Origin: Ridgeia piscesae
Taxonomy: Eukaryota; Annelida; Polychaeta; Sabellida; Siboglinidae
Assembly (NCBI GenBank): GCA_025642075.2
Contig: JAODUO010000432.1
Span: 212,501 to 276,500 of the forward strand
Length of the DNA stretch: 64,000 nucleotides
Direction of reading: 5' to 3'
In this document: positions 11,801 through 26,800 of the stretch, in pieces
Position numbering within the stretch: the stretch's first letter is position 1
How the letters are laid out: each line of letters starts with the position of its first letter
Position numbers and translations under genes: made by a program
The notes under the pieces: model-generated
Seen by the model: only the letters and a program-made list of their open reading frames with translations
Database searches by the model: none
Told to the model about the DNA's origin: nothing

Positions 11801-14800
11801 GACAAAACAGGCGAAAGTGATACGCCTAATGACAGGGTTTGGACGTGCCCCACTGGCCTGCTCAGTCAACCGTGACTGATCAGCAGCAGCCACAGATATC
11901 CACTGGTAGCTAAGTGAAGTGGTACGTACTGGCAGGGTCTGGACGTCCACTTTATATCCCCTTACACTCTCGCTCTCTCGCTCTCTCGCTCTCTCGCTCT
12001 CCGTCTCTCTGTTTGTGTCTATGTCTCTCTCTTTGTTAGCCATAACCTCAATGTCTCTCCTATCCCTTCCTTTGCGAGATGGCTCTTTCTTCCTCTTCTC
12101 TCTCCTTCCCACTATCTCACTCCCTGGGACGAGTGCCCTTTCTCCCTCCCTCCCACTCTCCATGGGATAAATGTCCCCTCCTCCATCTCACTGTGCCCTG
12201 CCCCACACATCCATCTCACTGCCCTGTCACCCTCCCCCGCGTGTATGCCTCCACCCACCTGACTGTCTCATGGCGATGCAGCTGTCCTGGGAGCTGGACA
12301 TGGCGAGGAGGGTGCGACTCATGTCGTCCTTGTCGTGAGTGCCGAGCATGGACAGCAGCGAGTAGACCATCTCCACCTGCACAACAACAACACAACGTGA
12401 GTCAACACACCCACTGTAGTGTCTTTAACACACCCACTGCAGTGTCTTTAACACACCCACTGTAGTGTCTTTAACACACCCAATGCAGTGTCTTTAACAC
12501 ACCCACTGTAGTGTCTTTAACACACCCAATGCAGTGTCTTTAACACACCCACTGTAGTGTCTTTAACACACCCAAACTGCAGTGTCTTTAACACACCCAC
12601 TGCAGTGTTTTAACACACCCACTGCAGTGTCTTTAACACACCCACTGTAGTGTCTTTAACACACCCACTGTAGTGTCTTTAACACACCCACTGCAGTGTC
12701 TTTAACACACCCACTGTAGTGTCTTTAACACACCCACTGCAGTGTCTTTAAGACACCACTACCACTGTGTAGGTTATATCCCAGGGGATGTAGAGTTATA
12801 CTACTGAAGATGACGACATAAATTAATGTAACATTGAACTGGGAACATAATTATAGATTTGTCAAAGTTTACAACAATTCTCCCAAAATCTCCATCAGTT
12901 TAACAAAATACCCTTATATGGGCGAACCCAGGTTTTGCAAACTTCCAAATAGAATTGGTACAAGCATTTCTAGAATTACCCTTCCTGTCTTCTAATGTGG
13001 GTCACAGTGCAGTGTGTATGTGATCCATCCAGGTGCTGTTCTATCTCTCAAACGACCCGCACCTTACAGTTACAATCACCTATCTGAGTTACAGACAGAT
13101 GCGCGACACAGCCATTCATCATCCACGGCATATATCCCAGACAACTGTTGGAAATGGTGTGGATAATATTTCTTTCAATCCATATGCTGGTTTGGTCAGG
13201 CTTGATTCCAGGAACCATGGCCCACATGGGGCGACATGAAAGGGACATTCAAGGAATTGTCTCTCATTAGTTGTCGGACCAGCACCGACCAGTGCAGACC
13301 AATTACAGGACCAATTAAAGAGCCCGCATATAGCCTATGTTTTGAACTGTTATCACATTATTGGTTATGATGGAATTTGGGACAAAGTCCAAGTTGATGT
13401 TTCATAAGGTTTACACTGAGTAGGATAACAATGACCTCTAGAAGATGAGGTAGTGGGCGTAAAGCATCAATGTAGCCAACTGTTGTGTTGACATTTACCT
13501 AATGTTATTTTCAGACATCCAGATGAAAGTCATTCCATCCGATATCAGACTTTGACATTCTGACTTGATCACCAAGTCTACAAGGTCCATATAACGTGTC
13601 GTGTTTTTTCATCTAGTATCAAAACATCTCTAAAAATATTCAAAATCATTGATATCTACATCGTAACAACCGAGTTCATCACTACACTGCTGTCTCAGTT
13701 GTGGAAATCTGTTCGTTGAACGACAGTCTACCTTACAGCTCCTGAACGAATCGGCGAGTTCGGTTACCTTGGTTCCCAGTTGCCTGGTTACCAGGTGCTG
13801 GTCGGACACCCGCAGCGACCCCGACGACATGTTGCTCGAGTTGAAACTCATCACACTCGCCGTCTCCTGATTGGCTAGTCCAGCCAGCGTCCCCTCGCTT
13901 GCCGAACCTGGCACACAGACATATGGCATCGGTCAAAATTACAACGTCTACATCATACATTTTAAAAAGGCCATACATTATTAATATAATATTTTTAACA
14001 ATCAGTTGATCAATTAACAATCAAGAACAATTGTTTTTTTACCTGTTGTTATTTATTGTCATTTTAAACATGTGTGGTGAACAAAAGATTGTATTTCCCC
14101 ATAAATCTGTGTCAGATAATGTGTACAACCGAAGATAATTATTACACTGACAAAAAAATGCCCCTTACAGCCCAAACTAAACACAATAAATGCTCCTTAC
14201 CACACTGACCGCTGTCCAAGGCCCAGCCCCCGTGGTAGAGGGCAGCCAAGTTCTGATTACCCTGCTCTCGAGACCCATCTTTGTAGTCGAGGGGCAGGAA
14301 AGCTTCGGCTGTCTGCGTTGCTATGGTAACAAGCGATGTGCCATTGGGGCTGCTGAAGAGAATTCCTTCCTCATTGTGTGGAGATTCATTGGCGACGTCA
14401 GTCACTGAGACACATCCCTGCAACAACAGCAGCTAACATATATCAACAGCAACGTCAACAGCTGTGGGAAAGATAAAACCATCTGACCATTGCTGCAGGT
14501 AAAGTCTTACAGAAAGTTTCAAGAGAGTAATACCACAATTCTTTTCTCCTCAAATTTTGACCCATCATTTCAAATTCTTACGTATTAATACAATCTTTGG
14601 GTCTCTACCTAAAACCAGATCTTGTACATCCCTTGGCATAGTCACCTGGCAGAACAGACCAGTGGCTCCTGCAATACATACATGAAATATGTGCTAATGA
14701 AACTGCCTCAGCGGATATGAACCTGTTTTCTCAACCGACAGTGTCAATCTGGCGTTCTACCACATCCGACATTAACCCAGCCTGCATTCACTACAGGTTG

Positions 14801-17800
14801 AAGTCACCACATGGCAATGCCTACCTTAGAACACACATTAAACGACTATCAATCACGACAAACATCCTGGGTGTTTCTCTTGTAACCCCGCGTCTCATTC
14901 TTTTCAAAACGCTGAGAACTCTTTCGCCACTCCGATCTCTCACCCTTCGTCATCACTCAGAGAACGCATGAAAAGACAACTATCAGTTTCCACAGTCATC
15001 CTCACCTATCACCATAGCTGTGTTCTCGAAAACCTAAGCCTTTTCCACCCATCTGTTTTGCCCAACCGACACCCACTTGACACCCGCCCGGGTCAGAAAG
15101 GGCCCACAAAGTGGGGTCACAGCAAAACCGACAGTTCCTCATTGGCACCCCCTAATTTGCAACCACTTTGTACAGAAGAAACGACGTTTAATTGAAAAGC
15201 CTTTCTTTGTCGTTCCACCTGGCTGTGTTGCCGTCAGCAACCGGCATCCACAGTCTTTGTCGGAGCGCATGTCGCTCGAGCTTGTGTTTCATTGTTCACT
15301 GACTAGATACGGCCACAAACGACGCATCACTATAGGATGGGGTGTACTCGACATATCTGGTTATGAAATGCGATCTAATCTCGCTGGGGATCTCTTTCAT
15401 GTCTCAAGGCTTCAGGCAATGTAAGCTACCTCCCAACGGCTCGCTCAGACTCGGTTGAAATACACTATCACCTTTCCCAAATTCTTCCTCGTGGTCAACG
15501 TCTGAGGAATTTTTTTTGAAAATGTGTTTTACCAATGTGAGCGTAGGGCTTAGTCAGTTATCACTGGTTAGAGGTAGACATAATATTTTCTGCTATATGT
15601 AGTTTAAAATATCATTTACACTAGTGATTTTTGACAGGACTAAATATTAATGCAGATTCTAAACAGATCCTGTGACAGAACCAACTGATCCATCACATGT
15701 CTTGTTGCCTAGCAACGAGTTTCTGGACCTGTCAATTACCAAATTAAAAAAAAAAAACAGACAAGAATGATTTTCTGCCATTAAAATCGAATTTCCTAAA
15801 CGGCAAAAATTAAATATGTTACTGGTGACACATTTAAATCCCAAAATTTGGTCAAACACATATAGTCAGCCCAAACCATGCGGATGACCAGTGAGTGACC
15901 AGTTGAGTAACCAGTAGGAAATGACCACTGACCTCCCCCGTAACTGTTGTGTTAGTTGTGGCATCGGTCAGGTCTGTGCCATCATCGTCAACATTGTTCT
16001 CATTGCTATCTGCCTTCTGTTCTGTTCTGTGCTTTGTGTGTTGCTGTTGTTGTTGCTGCTGTTGCTGCTGCTGCTGCCAGTTGTTGTTGCTGCAATTGTC
16101 GCTGGAGCTCTTGCTGCAACAGAGATGGATGACATGGTGACATACAAATGATACAAATCAAACAAGAGCAACTTGTGTCTTCAAGTTTATGCACTGAAGT
16201 CACATGCATGCATGTGCACAAAAGTACTCACACAAAAACACACCTAAATACACCCCTACACCACCCACCTTACACCACCCTATCCAAACTACCCAACTCT
16301 AATCCAGTCTGTATGCCAGATCATCTACCTACAAATCATCTTAATCACCCGAGTCAACTACGCCCCATTCCACTCGACTATACAAGTGGTTACCTGGCAG
16401 GTGTTTTGTGTAGTAACTACAGCATGGCTGAACACTTCATTGAAGTAGACACGGTGTTTGAATGACCAGGTATGTCAGGGACAAAGTGTAATACATTCTG
16501 ATCAATGAATGCTGGAAGGGCAGTTAGGGCTCGGTATAAACTGGACGATTCACTACGCACTAATTCCAAGCCAGCCACTTTGGACAACCACCAGGGACTG
16601 TGGCTTTAGCCAGTCCAGACATCTTCCACCACCACTTTCTGCAGGTTATCTCCTTAGTCACACCTGTAGCACATCTGCAGCACAACCACCCCCATGTGTC
16701 CTGGCCATCACAGAGCTGTTTGCACAGATACATAAACTGTATATAAATGTCATAAGGCAATAAAGACTGTATGATACAAAGACACTAACACACATACTAA
16801 GTATAGAACACTGTGGTGTTAACAGGTGGAGTAAGACTATGAAGATGATTAAAATTAGACACAAAACGTAATAAAACAAGTTAGGCGTTACTATCTAAAA
16901 GGTCAATTGCAGTAATCGAGTAATAATTTTTCTATTCATAAGAAACACCATCCAAGTTCTGAATTAAATATTATTAATTAATGAAAATTGTAAACTTCTA
17001 CATTAACTCCCATTTCAGTGTAGAAAGCATTCCTTCTCATAGATGAGATGACTATAAGTGAATGTAACAGATTAGCTGCCAATGGTATGGATCCTAGCAG
17101 TGTAAATAGTTCAGAAGCTACATTGACAGATACCTGAGAACACACAGATATAAGACTTGGACACTTGATAAGCAAAAGACATCCTTGTTTACTTGCTATC
17201 TGGGACTGATTCCCCGAATGGCAATCTTGTTAAATCTTTGCAAGATAAAACCCATACACAACATAATAAAGGTTCCTGATTCTAGTGGCTAGGACAACAA
17301 TACCTATATGTACCTGAAAACGGAGACTATCTAACTGGTACAACCAAACATGGCTGGAACAAGCATGACAACGATGATACGAATACGACCATGATGGTGT
17401 CGGTACCACAAATGATGATGACAATGTCGAGTGGTATTTGCACCTACCGTCAAAACGAATACCAACAAATAAACCTCAAAAGGCAAGCGAACTGATCGAC
17501 AATCAAATCTGAGCAACTTATATAATGTATTACCAAACAATGCTGCTGAATTAATTATGGCTGCATGGAAATGAAACACCTTCATCCGAAGCAACCTAAC
17601 CTGACTTGACAGTCCACCGCTGTGACAGCAGCTGATGGCTGTGTGTTTTTAGCTTATGGACGATGACAGTGACACGTCATAGACACTATTACACATGACA
17701 ACGTACCACGCATCGATTTCCTTCACAGACACCCGAGCAACGTTGTAGCGCTCAACTAATTCACACTGAATTTAATTACATTTCTAACATGAATAAATAA

Positions 17801-20800
17801 ACACAACCTGTGCACGTGTCAATGAGTGGGTTGGTTGCAGATACATGGCACGTTACAAATGTCATTGCGTTAACAATTTGGTAATATTAGTTATAACTAC
17901 GACTGATTACTGTGTGGCATGTAAATGCCGTGTTACCTCAACCTGAGACTGAAATAATGTACACTGACTAAACCTTCCGTCTTGTGTTCTTTCTGTGTCA
18001 TAGTTGTCACTAGTCTTACATCACAGCAGGAATGACAACAATCAGACAAGGACAAGCAGCAATCACTGCAGCACCAGTGCCACAGAAGACATGATCACAG
18101 ACAATTCTCCACAACACAACACTAACCAAACATACCAGTGCAATTCTCCACCAAACCACCCACAACACAACCCCGAGACGTCATGCTGTGAACACGGATG
18201 TCACTTTCATTAATTCAACACCCGACACACACGACTCCTACCTTCTCCTAGACGGCCCAGGTAGACACAACAGGCTGCGACTACAACCATTAGCCAGACA
18301 GACGTCAACGCCAACGTTGTCGGGGGGCACTGTTAACACCGTCGTCACCCCACTGGAATCAACGTCTGCACTTCAGCACCCCACTGCCAGCAGATAGCGG
18401 GCGCTGTTGTGTGCGTGCCGCCGTTTACAGTGTTTGCCGACAATGCGCAATCCGATTACCTTACAAAACGTGTGCAGCCACGCTGAATGCAGCGGCACCT
18501 GCTGGTACAAAGCAGCAACGATCGACTCTCGCCACAGTGAAAGGACCAGTGGAATGCACACGTGCTCTGGCCAGGGCCATCCATTGATGTTTTGTCTGAG
18601 CCCGCGTTGCCATTAAAGTCATCCAGCGGGATTTAGATGTCGACAAAAACGGCATTGCAAACTATCAACACAGGATCACTGTGTTTGCAGCCACAACAGT
18701 TTAAAAATACAATTTTCGACATCCATTCTAATTCACCCTAAATGTCAATGTGTCCTCTGACCATTGCTTCTCCCATTTCGTAAGTAAAACCTGTTTTCTC
18801 TCTATTAAGAGGTGACGCCGCTGCCACTTAAACAACCTTGACGTACTGCCATGATACACACTCAACGACACTCTACATCACCCATACGCCGGCTGTAAAC
18901 TCTCTAATAGGTGGTTGTAAAACGGAAATAAAGTCTTGGAGCTGTCAGAACAGCTACAAAGGCACCCAGTGTCTGCTCCAAAAGACATGTCTCGGTCCTC
19001 TCTCACCTGCCCAAAGTTTTCCCCAGATACCTGTGCGATGGAATCTCACCTATTCAAGTTGTCAGTCACTTTACACCACACTAATTGGTCTCGTTGTTAA
19101 TTAGTTGTGTTATTTTGTGTTGAAACAAATACAAAACTGAAAAGCCATATTTAATTATACATTATTCATATGTAAAGATTATTACACCATTGTTATCAGT
19201 AATAAATTTGCAGGTTTTAGCCAGCTCGATAATTAAAATACATAGCAAATGCATAACATTTAATTAAATGGCCTTGGCAGACACACATAAGAGCAATAAA
19301 AAACTACTATAGTTGCACCTACAACTGGAATTTTTTTCTAGAAAATCTAGATATTCTTTTTTAATATGTTGAGTGAAAATACAGAAACATAAAAATAATC
19401 TCCCAGCAGTTTACATGTTGAATAATCTTAAAATAGGACATGGAATGCTATTAAAAACCTCCCAAATACCTTTCAATAGGTGAAATGATTCAGCAAGTGC
19501 CAGTACATAACAGCTGCATGCAGCTTTCAGGTTATAACAACATCAAATGCACCAGTGCTGTGGTTCAGTCGTCTAGAGCTTACGTTTTGACCAGAGGGGA
19601 TTGGGTTTGAATCCAAAGGTTTTCAACTTTGGGTGCAACTAAGTGACTAATCCTCACCAGCTATATGGGAACGAAGTTGGCAGTGAGTCTTACATCTGTT
19701 TATTAATACACTAACTTAGACGCATTGTAACTGTGTCCCCTCCATGGTCCATGGTCTACCTGCCTCTAGGGTCATTTGCTTCTTCTTTGGAACATTGGCC
19801 TACTAACTAATGATATATTTCAAAAGACAGTTATTTTGAGAACGGTGCATTTAAACGTTTTGTTGATATATAGCGCGGGCGATTCAATACAACATTATCT
19901 TCAAAATACTCTAATAATAATAATTACCACCATTGGTTTACTGCTCTCAGTGAGACATTAAAACAACAGGTTCCTGGCACCTGTGTCCTACACAAAGAGA
20001 AGTAGAAGGTTTCCACACAGGGCTAACATGTATAACACGTCTTGAATCCACAACACTGTTACTTAAGTCTTAGAACCTACAACTAAGGGTGAAAGAGTAT
20101 ATAATTCTGACTGACCAGTGACAGTCACGCTACATTTGTACATAGAAACGCATGAAATCAAATGTTTACTTACTATTTAAATGCACAGATCTTCAAATTG
20201 TGCAGCTGACAAATCAAACTACCCTGAATTTTGGCAAATAATAAACTAATGCTGAAGATAACTGAAATAGTTGCTATATTACTGTGAGGCAACAGTCTAG
20301 ACACCACGAACATATACAAGTCTATGAAGGCAACAGTTGTAGACTGGACGGTCTAGACATCACGAACATATACAAGTCTATGAAGGCAACAGTTGTAGAC
20401 AGGACGGTCTAGACACCATGAACATATACAAGTCTATGAAGGCAACAGTTGTAGACTGGACGGTCTAGACATCACGAACATATACAAGTCTATGAAGGCA
20501 ACAGTTGTAGACTGGACGGTCTAGACACCACGAACATATACAAGTCTATGAAGGCAACAGTTGTAGACTGGACGGTCTAGACACCACGAACATATACAAG
20601 TCTATGAAGGCAACAGTTGTAGACTGGACGGTCTAGACACCATGAACATATACAAGTCTATGAAGGCAACAGTTGTAGACAGGACGGCCTAGACATCACG
20701 AACATATACAAGTCTATGAAGGCAACAGTTGTAGACAGGACGGCCTAGACACCACGAACATATACAAGTCTATGAAGGCAACAGTTGTAGACAGGACGGC

Positions 20801-23800
20801 CTAGACACCACGAACATATACAAGTCTATGAAGGCAACAGTTGTAGACTGGACGGTCTAGACACCACGAACATATACAAGTCTATGAAGGCAACAGTTGT
20901 AGATGGGATGGTCTAGACACCACGAACATATACAAGTCTATGAAGGCAACAGTTGTAGATGGGATGGTCTAGACACCACGAACATATACAAGTCTATGAA
21001 GGCAACAGTTGTAGATGGGATGGTCTAGACACCACGGACATATACAAGTCTATGAAGGCAACAGTTGTAGACGGGATGGTCTAGACACCACGGACATATA
21101 CAAGTCTATGAAGGCAACAGTTGTAGACGGGATGGTCTAGACACCACGGACATATACAAGTCTATGAAGGCAACAGTTGTAGATGGGATGGTCTAGACAC
21201 CACGAACATATACAAGTCTATGAAGGCAACAGTTGTAGATGGGATGGTCTAGACACCACGAACATATACAAGTCTATGAAGGCAACAGTTGTAGATGGGA
21301 TGGTCTAGACACCACGAACATATACAAGTCTATGAAGGCAACAGTTGTAGACTGGACGGTCTAGACATCACGGACATATACAAGTCTATGAAGGCAACAG
21401 TTGTAGACGGGATGGTCTAGACACCACGGACATATACATGTCTATGAAGGCAACAGTTGTAGACTGGACGGTCTAGACATCACGAACATATACAAGTCTA
21501 TGAAGGCAACAGTTGTAGACTGGACGGTCTAGACACCACGAACATATACAAGTCTATGAAGGCAACAGTTGTAGACTGGACGGTCTAGACACCACGAACA
21601 TATACAAGTCTATGAAGGCAACAGTTGTAGACTGGACGGTCTAGACACCATGAACATATACAAGTCTATGAAGGCAACAGTTGTAGACAGGACGGTCTAG
21701 ACATCACGAACATATACAAGTCTATGAAGGCAACAGTTGTAGACAGGACGGCCTAGACACCACGAACATATACAAGTCTATGAAGGCAACAGTTGTAGAC
21801 AGGACGGCCTAGACACCACGAACATATACAAGTCTATGAAGGCAACAGTTGTAGACTGGACGGTCTAGACACCACGAACATATACAAGTCTATGAAGGCA
21901 ACAGTTGTAGATGGGATGGTCTAGACACCACGAACATATACAAGTCTATGAAGGCAACAGTTGTAGATGGGATGGTCTAGACACCACGAACATATACAAG
22001 TCTATGAAGGCAACAGTTGTAGATGGGATGGTCTAGACACCACGAACATATACAAGTCTATGAAGGCAACAGTTGTAGACGGGATGGTCTAGACACCACG
22101 GACATATACAAGTCTATGAAGGCAACAGTTGTAGACGGGATGGTCTAGACACCACGGACATATACAAGTCTATGAAGGCAACAGTTGTAGACGGGATGGT
22201 CTAGACACCACGAACATATACAAGTCTATGAAGGCAACAGTTGTAGATGGGATGATCTAGACACCACGAACATATACAAGTCTATGAAGGCAACAGTTGT
22301 AGATGGGATGGTCTAGACACCACGAACATATACAAGTCTATGAAGGCAACAGTTGTAGACTGGACGGTCTAGACATCACGGACATATACAAGTCTATGAA
22401 GGCAACAGTTGTAGACGGGATGGTCTAGACACCACGGACATATACATGTCTATGAAGGCAACAGTTGTAGATGGGATGGTCTAGACACCACGAACATATA
22501 CAAGTCTATGAAGGCAACAGTTGTAGATGGGATGGTCTAGACACCACGAACATATACAAGTCTATGAAGGCAACAGTTGTAGACTGGACGGTCTAGACAT
22601 CACGAACATATACAAGTCTATGAAGGCAACAGTTGTAGACGGGATGGTCTAGACACCACGGACATATACAAGTCTATGAAGGCAACAGTTGTAGATGGGA
22701 TGGTCTAGACACCACGAACATATACAAGTCTATGAAGGCAACAGTTGTAGATGGGATGATCTAGACACCACGGACATATACAAGTCTATGAAGGCAACAG
22801 TTGTAGATGGGATGGTCTAGACACCACGAACATATACAAGTCTATGAAGGCAACAGTTGTAGACACCATGAACATATACAAGTCTATGAAGGCAACAGTT
22901 GTAGATGGGATGGTCTAGACACCACGAACATATACAAGTCTATGAAGGCAACAGTTGTAGATGGGATGGTCTAGACACCACGAACATATACAAGTCTATG
23001 AAGGCAACAGTTGTAGACGGGATGGTCTAGACACCACGAACATATACAAGTCTATGAAGGCAACAGTTGTAGATGGGATGGTGTAGACACCACGGACATA
23101 TACAAGTCTATGAAGGCAACAGTTGTAGATGGGATGGTCTAGACACCACGAACATATACAAGTCTATGAAGGCAACAGTTGTAGACACCATGAACATATA
23201 CAAGTCTATGAAGGCAACAGTTGTAGACGGGATGGTCTAGACATCACGAACATATACAAGTCGCCTGTAAAAGAGCAACAAAGGCAGTGAAAGTCCTTCG
23301 TGCCTCCACAGTCTCAAACCCACACTTATTACCATAAATTGTGCACGAAGCCGAACCACCCCGCGTATAAACCCTGGAAAGGCTGTGTGATCAATCACCC
23401 GTGACTTCTATACCCCCGCCCTGCGGGAATGGGGCGAACAATGCCAGCCCGACACTTCACAACCGACCAGCAGCCAAATTACACATGTGACATATAATTG
23501 ATTCTCCGGTGTGCACAGGGAGCATCCATTGATTACGGGGACATGGGTGAACGAGCCGCGATAAAGCACCGAGAACCAGGGTCACGGAGAGTGGCGGGGT
23601 GAGATCGTATCTGAGATCAGAGGACCGAGTTCTCGTGTGCACGCCGCATAGACAACCGTCTTACCACACACGTGAAGGTGTCGGCGGAGTACATCTCTCT
23701 GTGTACTGACGAATCAAACAACATTCAAATTTACATAGACAACATTTGCATGTGTCCGTGTGCTGTTAATATGAACCAGAAGATGGTCGCAAACATCTGG

Positions 23801-26800
23801 CTGCCATCTAAAAGATTAGCTATGATCAGAGGCAAAAACTAATCTATGTTAGTCAGGCAACGTATTGTAGCATTTAAAACTGATAAAATGTAGATTATTC
23901 TTGAGACAGATGTGATTAAAAGTGAAACACTAAACCTCATACAGTATGCATGAGTTTTCATTTGTAAACAGATAAAACAAAGGGATGGAGTGCAAGAAGG
24001 TTAACCATTTCGACAGAAACTGACCAGGCTTAAGTGCAGAAAATAAGGACAACAGACGTAACCAGGTTAACTCAGATACGAGGTATCTGTGGCTGTTTCC
24101 AACTAACACAATTACGCCAGTCACATGACTATTCAGCCCGTACATATCCACATATAACACACACGACATAGCACAAAATAATCATTGTCTACATGTCCAA
24201 AATGCCCAGTATAATCTACAAGGCAATAGCTGACCACTGTAATAGCCATCTGCTCCGATTACAGTTGTCAGAGAAACGAACAGTAGGTGTTTGTTGATTT
24301 AATTTCCAACAATGCTTTCATTGTTCATATTCCATGCTACTATATTCACCAGGTGGCGCAAGGAGATATGTGATTCCAAATAGTGCACCAGATGTCACCA
24401 CTGTCAAATGACTGAGCACAAAGTTAGGCCTATGGATGCTTCCTCCCTGTTGGTTCACACTCTGTAGCAGTTAAGCTAAACACCCAGACCTAGGTAGGGG
24501 CTTGTTAATTAAGTATATGGGTACAACTATTTGCACGTAACTTTATGCATTATAATACAGCCCACATCTGACTAATTGTCAAATGGTGTGAAATGAAAGT
24601 GAACAGTTAATAATCCTGATATAATTCTGATTGAATGACAAGAAAAGACCTCTATGGCTATTATACATATCAAGTTAAAGCTGCCTCCAGATGATTGCAT
24701 GCTCATGGATAGCTAAAATGCTGCAGGTTTCTGTTGGTTGTCATGCTGCCTGAAATTGCCCACATAAACTATCTATCTATCAACTAGCTGGGTGCTGCTA
24801 AATGTTAATAAGATCCATGACATGCAGAGCTAATATTACACTGGCGCCAAGCTCCACATCCCACCAACCACCAAGTGAAACTGAAAAACTCAAATTCTAC
24901 AAACCACGCCAACAAAATGTCAGTCCCATCAATATGAAACTGACATGGATATGCTCATACATACAGAACAATGGTGACCAACACTCAGTTTTACAATATA
25001 CACATACAGTGGTCTCACACCAAAACGATTCCTGATCTCAAGTAAGGAGAATCCACAGATATAGAACACATCTGAAATGTCTACTCTGGCCTACATTATC
25101 CCCCTAAATATAACAAACATTTGTCATAAAGAACAGTCTGACCGATCCCAACATGTTCCTAACAACGATATCGCTGTAACTCTTGTGTAACTGCACTGAC
25201 CTGCTCCAGGTGGAGCTGCTGCATGCGCTGCATCTCGCCCTCGACAAGTCTGACGCGCTGGAGCCGCGCCTCCTGGCGCTGGGCGACCTGCTCCACGGAG
25301 CCCAGGTTCTCTTCTATCATCCCCCGCACTCGCTGGGCCTCATACTCTAGCTGTCTCCTGTTCAACTCCGTCTGTAAGTCATACTGCAACAACAACAACA
25401 GTAATCATAATCGAGTTGATGTATATGCATGTTGTCGTTTCTCTCCTAGGCACTTTGCATTTACTGTCAGGCGTTCATCATCGGGTATTCCAAAGAAGTT
25501 TCGCTTAATTTTTCAAAACGCCCATTATATTAATGATTCATACTAGTTATGAGCTTATAACGGATATTAAATACTTTTCAATATGATTACTTGATGTTTA
25601 ATTTATTTTCTCGATTAAAACTCCTGGATATGTAATACATTATCTGTAACTGTTCCAAGCGATTTACCTGAATAAGAAGTTCCAAAATATTATTTAATCT
25701 TACTTCAGATGAAACAAAGTGTTTGTTTTTTGTTTATTTAAATTGTGTCACAGTCTCTGTCAGTGAATGTTGTTCTACAGAAGCATCACATGACCAGCAT
25801 CATGTGACAATAGTTGAAGACGGACTGTTGGGGCAGACCTATTAGATAGGAACTGGTCCAACTGTCTCGATGGGACCAAATGCGTCTTATCTCGCACACT
25901 GACCTCGCTCAAACCTGGATGTCTTGTCATTTTGTATGGTATCAAAAAATCTATTTTAAGTTTGATCCCATCCGTGTGTCTGAAGAGACCCAGTTCTAAT
26001 GTATTAGCTCTGGTTGGGGCTAACATCCGATGTCTCTTTTCACTGCAGTTTTGTTTGGCTTCGTTTTTCGTTGGACCACTGTACCCACCTGGCCTTCTCA
26101 CATTCACATCACATAATGCTATTCTTTATGTTTCCATCATACCAACAAATGCTGTATCTACTCACATTGTCGTTGAGCGGCAGACCGCCGATCTGGTCAG
26201 CCAGGGCTTCCAGCTGCTTCGAGTACCATTCTCTCTGCTTCTGCTCGCTCTCTATGTCATGTAGCAACGCTGACCTGTAAACACAAGGACGACTGGGTTA
26301 GTGTCTCAAACACAAGGACGACTGGGTTAGTGTCTCAAACACAAGGACGACTGGGTTAGTGTCTCAAACACAAGGACGACTGGGTTAGTCTCTCAAACAC
26401 AAGGACGACTGGGTTAGTGTCTCAAACACAAGGACGACTGGGTTAGTGTCTCAAACACAAGGACGACTGGGTTAGTGTCTCAAACACAAGGACGACTGGG
26501 TTAGTGTCTCAAACACAAGGACGACTGGGTTAGTGTCTCAAACACAAGGACGACTGGGTTAGTGTCTCAAACACAAGGACGACTGGGTTAGTCTCTCAAA
26601 CACAAGGACGACTGGGTTAGTCTCTCAAACACAAGGACGACTGGGTTACTCTCTCAAACACAAGGATGACTGGGTTACTCTCTCAAACACAAGGACGACT
26701 GGGTTAGTGTCTCAAACACAAGGACGACTGGGTTAGTCTCTCAAACACAAGGACGAATGGGTTACTCTCTCAAACACAAGGATGACTGGGTTACTCTCTC

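Noticed and set aside
19552..19640. A functional tRNA gene
   Set aside because: A- and B-box-like motifs are present but no complete cloverleaf or anticodon arm could be drawn; a SINE head fits better.
20286..23262. CRISPR-like appearance of regular repeats
   Set aside because: Units are contiguous with no unique spacers, in a eukaryotic intron; it is a minisatellite.
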